DNA of 5,908 bases from assembly GCA_903845315.1 (NCBI GenBank), contig CAIMWY010000456.1, positions 1-5,908 on the forward strand, written 5' to 3'. Positions 5,748 through 5,908 of the stretch are shown piece after piece. The notes under the pieces are model-generated. The model saw nothing but the letters and a program-made list of their open reading frames with translations, searched no databases and had not been told where the DNA came from. Positions within the stretch are counted from its first letter, which is position 1. Each line of letters opens with the position of its first letter. A program made the position numbers and the translations under genes. This stretch comes from an uncultured Burkholderiales bacterium (GTDB lineage: Bacteria > Pseudomonadota > Gammaproteobacteria > Burkholderiales > Burkholderiaceae).

Positions 5748-5908
5748 GTATCCTCATCCGAAGTGCACAAGGCATAAAGCTTCTTCAGGGCGTGATAGGT
5801 CACATCTCTTTCTTCCGGACTCATTTTTAAAATCATCGCAGCTTGCTGTCGTCGTACTTCGGGGATCGCTTTTTCATAAAGCGTTCTTCCCTTGGTGCTA
5901 AGCATGCA
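5735..5908 (-). CDS. MarR-family transcriptional regulator, C-terminal 57 residues (cut by window edge)
   Basis: This partial gene enters from the right edge and stops with TAA at 5737-5735. The translation begins with LSTKGRTLYEKAIPEVRR, the end of the wing and the long dimerisation helix of MarR-type winged-helix repressors. It continues with MSPEERDVTYHALKKLYAL, the final helix. MarR proteins bind DNA as dimers and often release it on binding aromatic or other small acids. The recognition helix lies outside the window, so specificity cannot be judged. It converges on the plus-strand Bug gene, with 76 bases between the stops. It could regulate the divergent operon or genes further right; nothing here decides. 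Deleting one A in an AAAA run near the stop would extend the protein to 5671 (see findings), so the end may be frameshifted. Confidence 0.85.
   Translation of the reverse strand, partial: CMLSTKGRTLYEKAIPEVRRQQAAMILKMSPEERDVTYHALKKLYALCTSDEDTKGI

Overview
The window looks like a chromosomal catabolic locus from a betaproteobacterium, most likely Burkholderiales (Comamonadaceae-like). The main argument is two tctC/Bug-family periplasmic solute-binding proteins, a family hugely expanded in that order. They sit next to small-acid enzymes and an MFS carrier, and GC is moderate by eye. I cannot name the genus.

Layout: a tightly packed five-gene minus-strand run fills 4487 down to 1 and leaves the window at its left edge. 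In transcription order it encodes a Bug solute-binding protein (4487-3510), a D-2-hydroxyacid dehydrogenase (3513-2494), a mandelate racemase/muconate lactonizing (enolase-superfamily) enzyme (2490-1306), a SnoaL/NTF2-fold protein (1309-848) and the N-terminal two thirds of an MFS transporter (828-1, cut by the edge). Two junctions are 4-base ATGA stop/start overlaps, one gap is 3 bases and the last is 19 bases, so this is almost certainly one operon. A divergent region of about 205 bases (4488-4692) separates it from a second, plus-strand Bug protein (4693-5658). After a short convergent gap comes the C-terminal end of a MarR-family regulator on the minus strand (5908-5735), which may carry a one-base frameshift near its end.

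How the genes could work together (inference): the MFS carrier imports a hydroxy- or sugar-acid anion and a Bug protein binds it or a relative in the periplasm. The enolase-superfamily enzyme abstracts the alpha proton of the carboxylate (dehydration or racemisation). The dehydrogenase interconverts a 2-hydroxyacid and a 2-oxoacid. The SnoaL-fold protein supplies a further dehydratase or isomerase step. No TctA/TctB membrane genes are in the window, so the Bug proteins may act with permease genes elsewhere or as sensors. The substrate is not identifiable from sequence alone.

There is no mobile element, CRISPR array, tRNA or rRNA that I can see. The points most worth following are the unassigned pathway, the unusual active-site motifs of the enolase-superfamily member, a perfect odd palindrome in the divergent promoter region, and the possible frameshift in the MarR gene.
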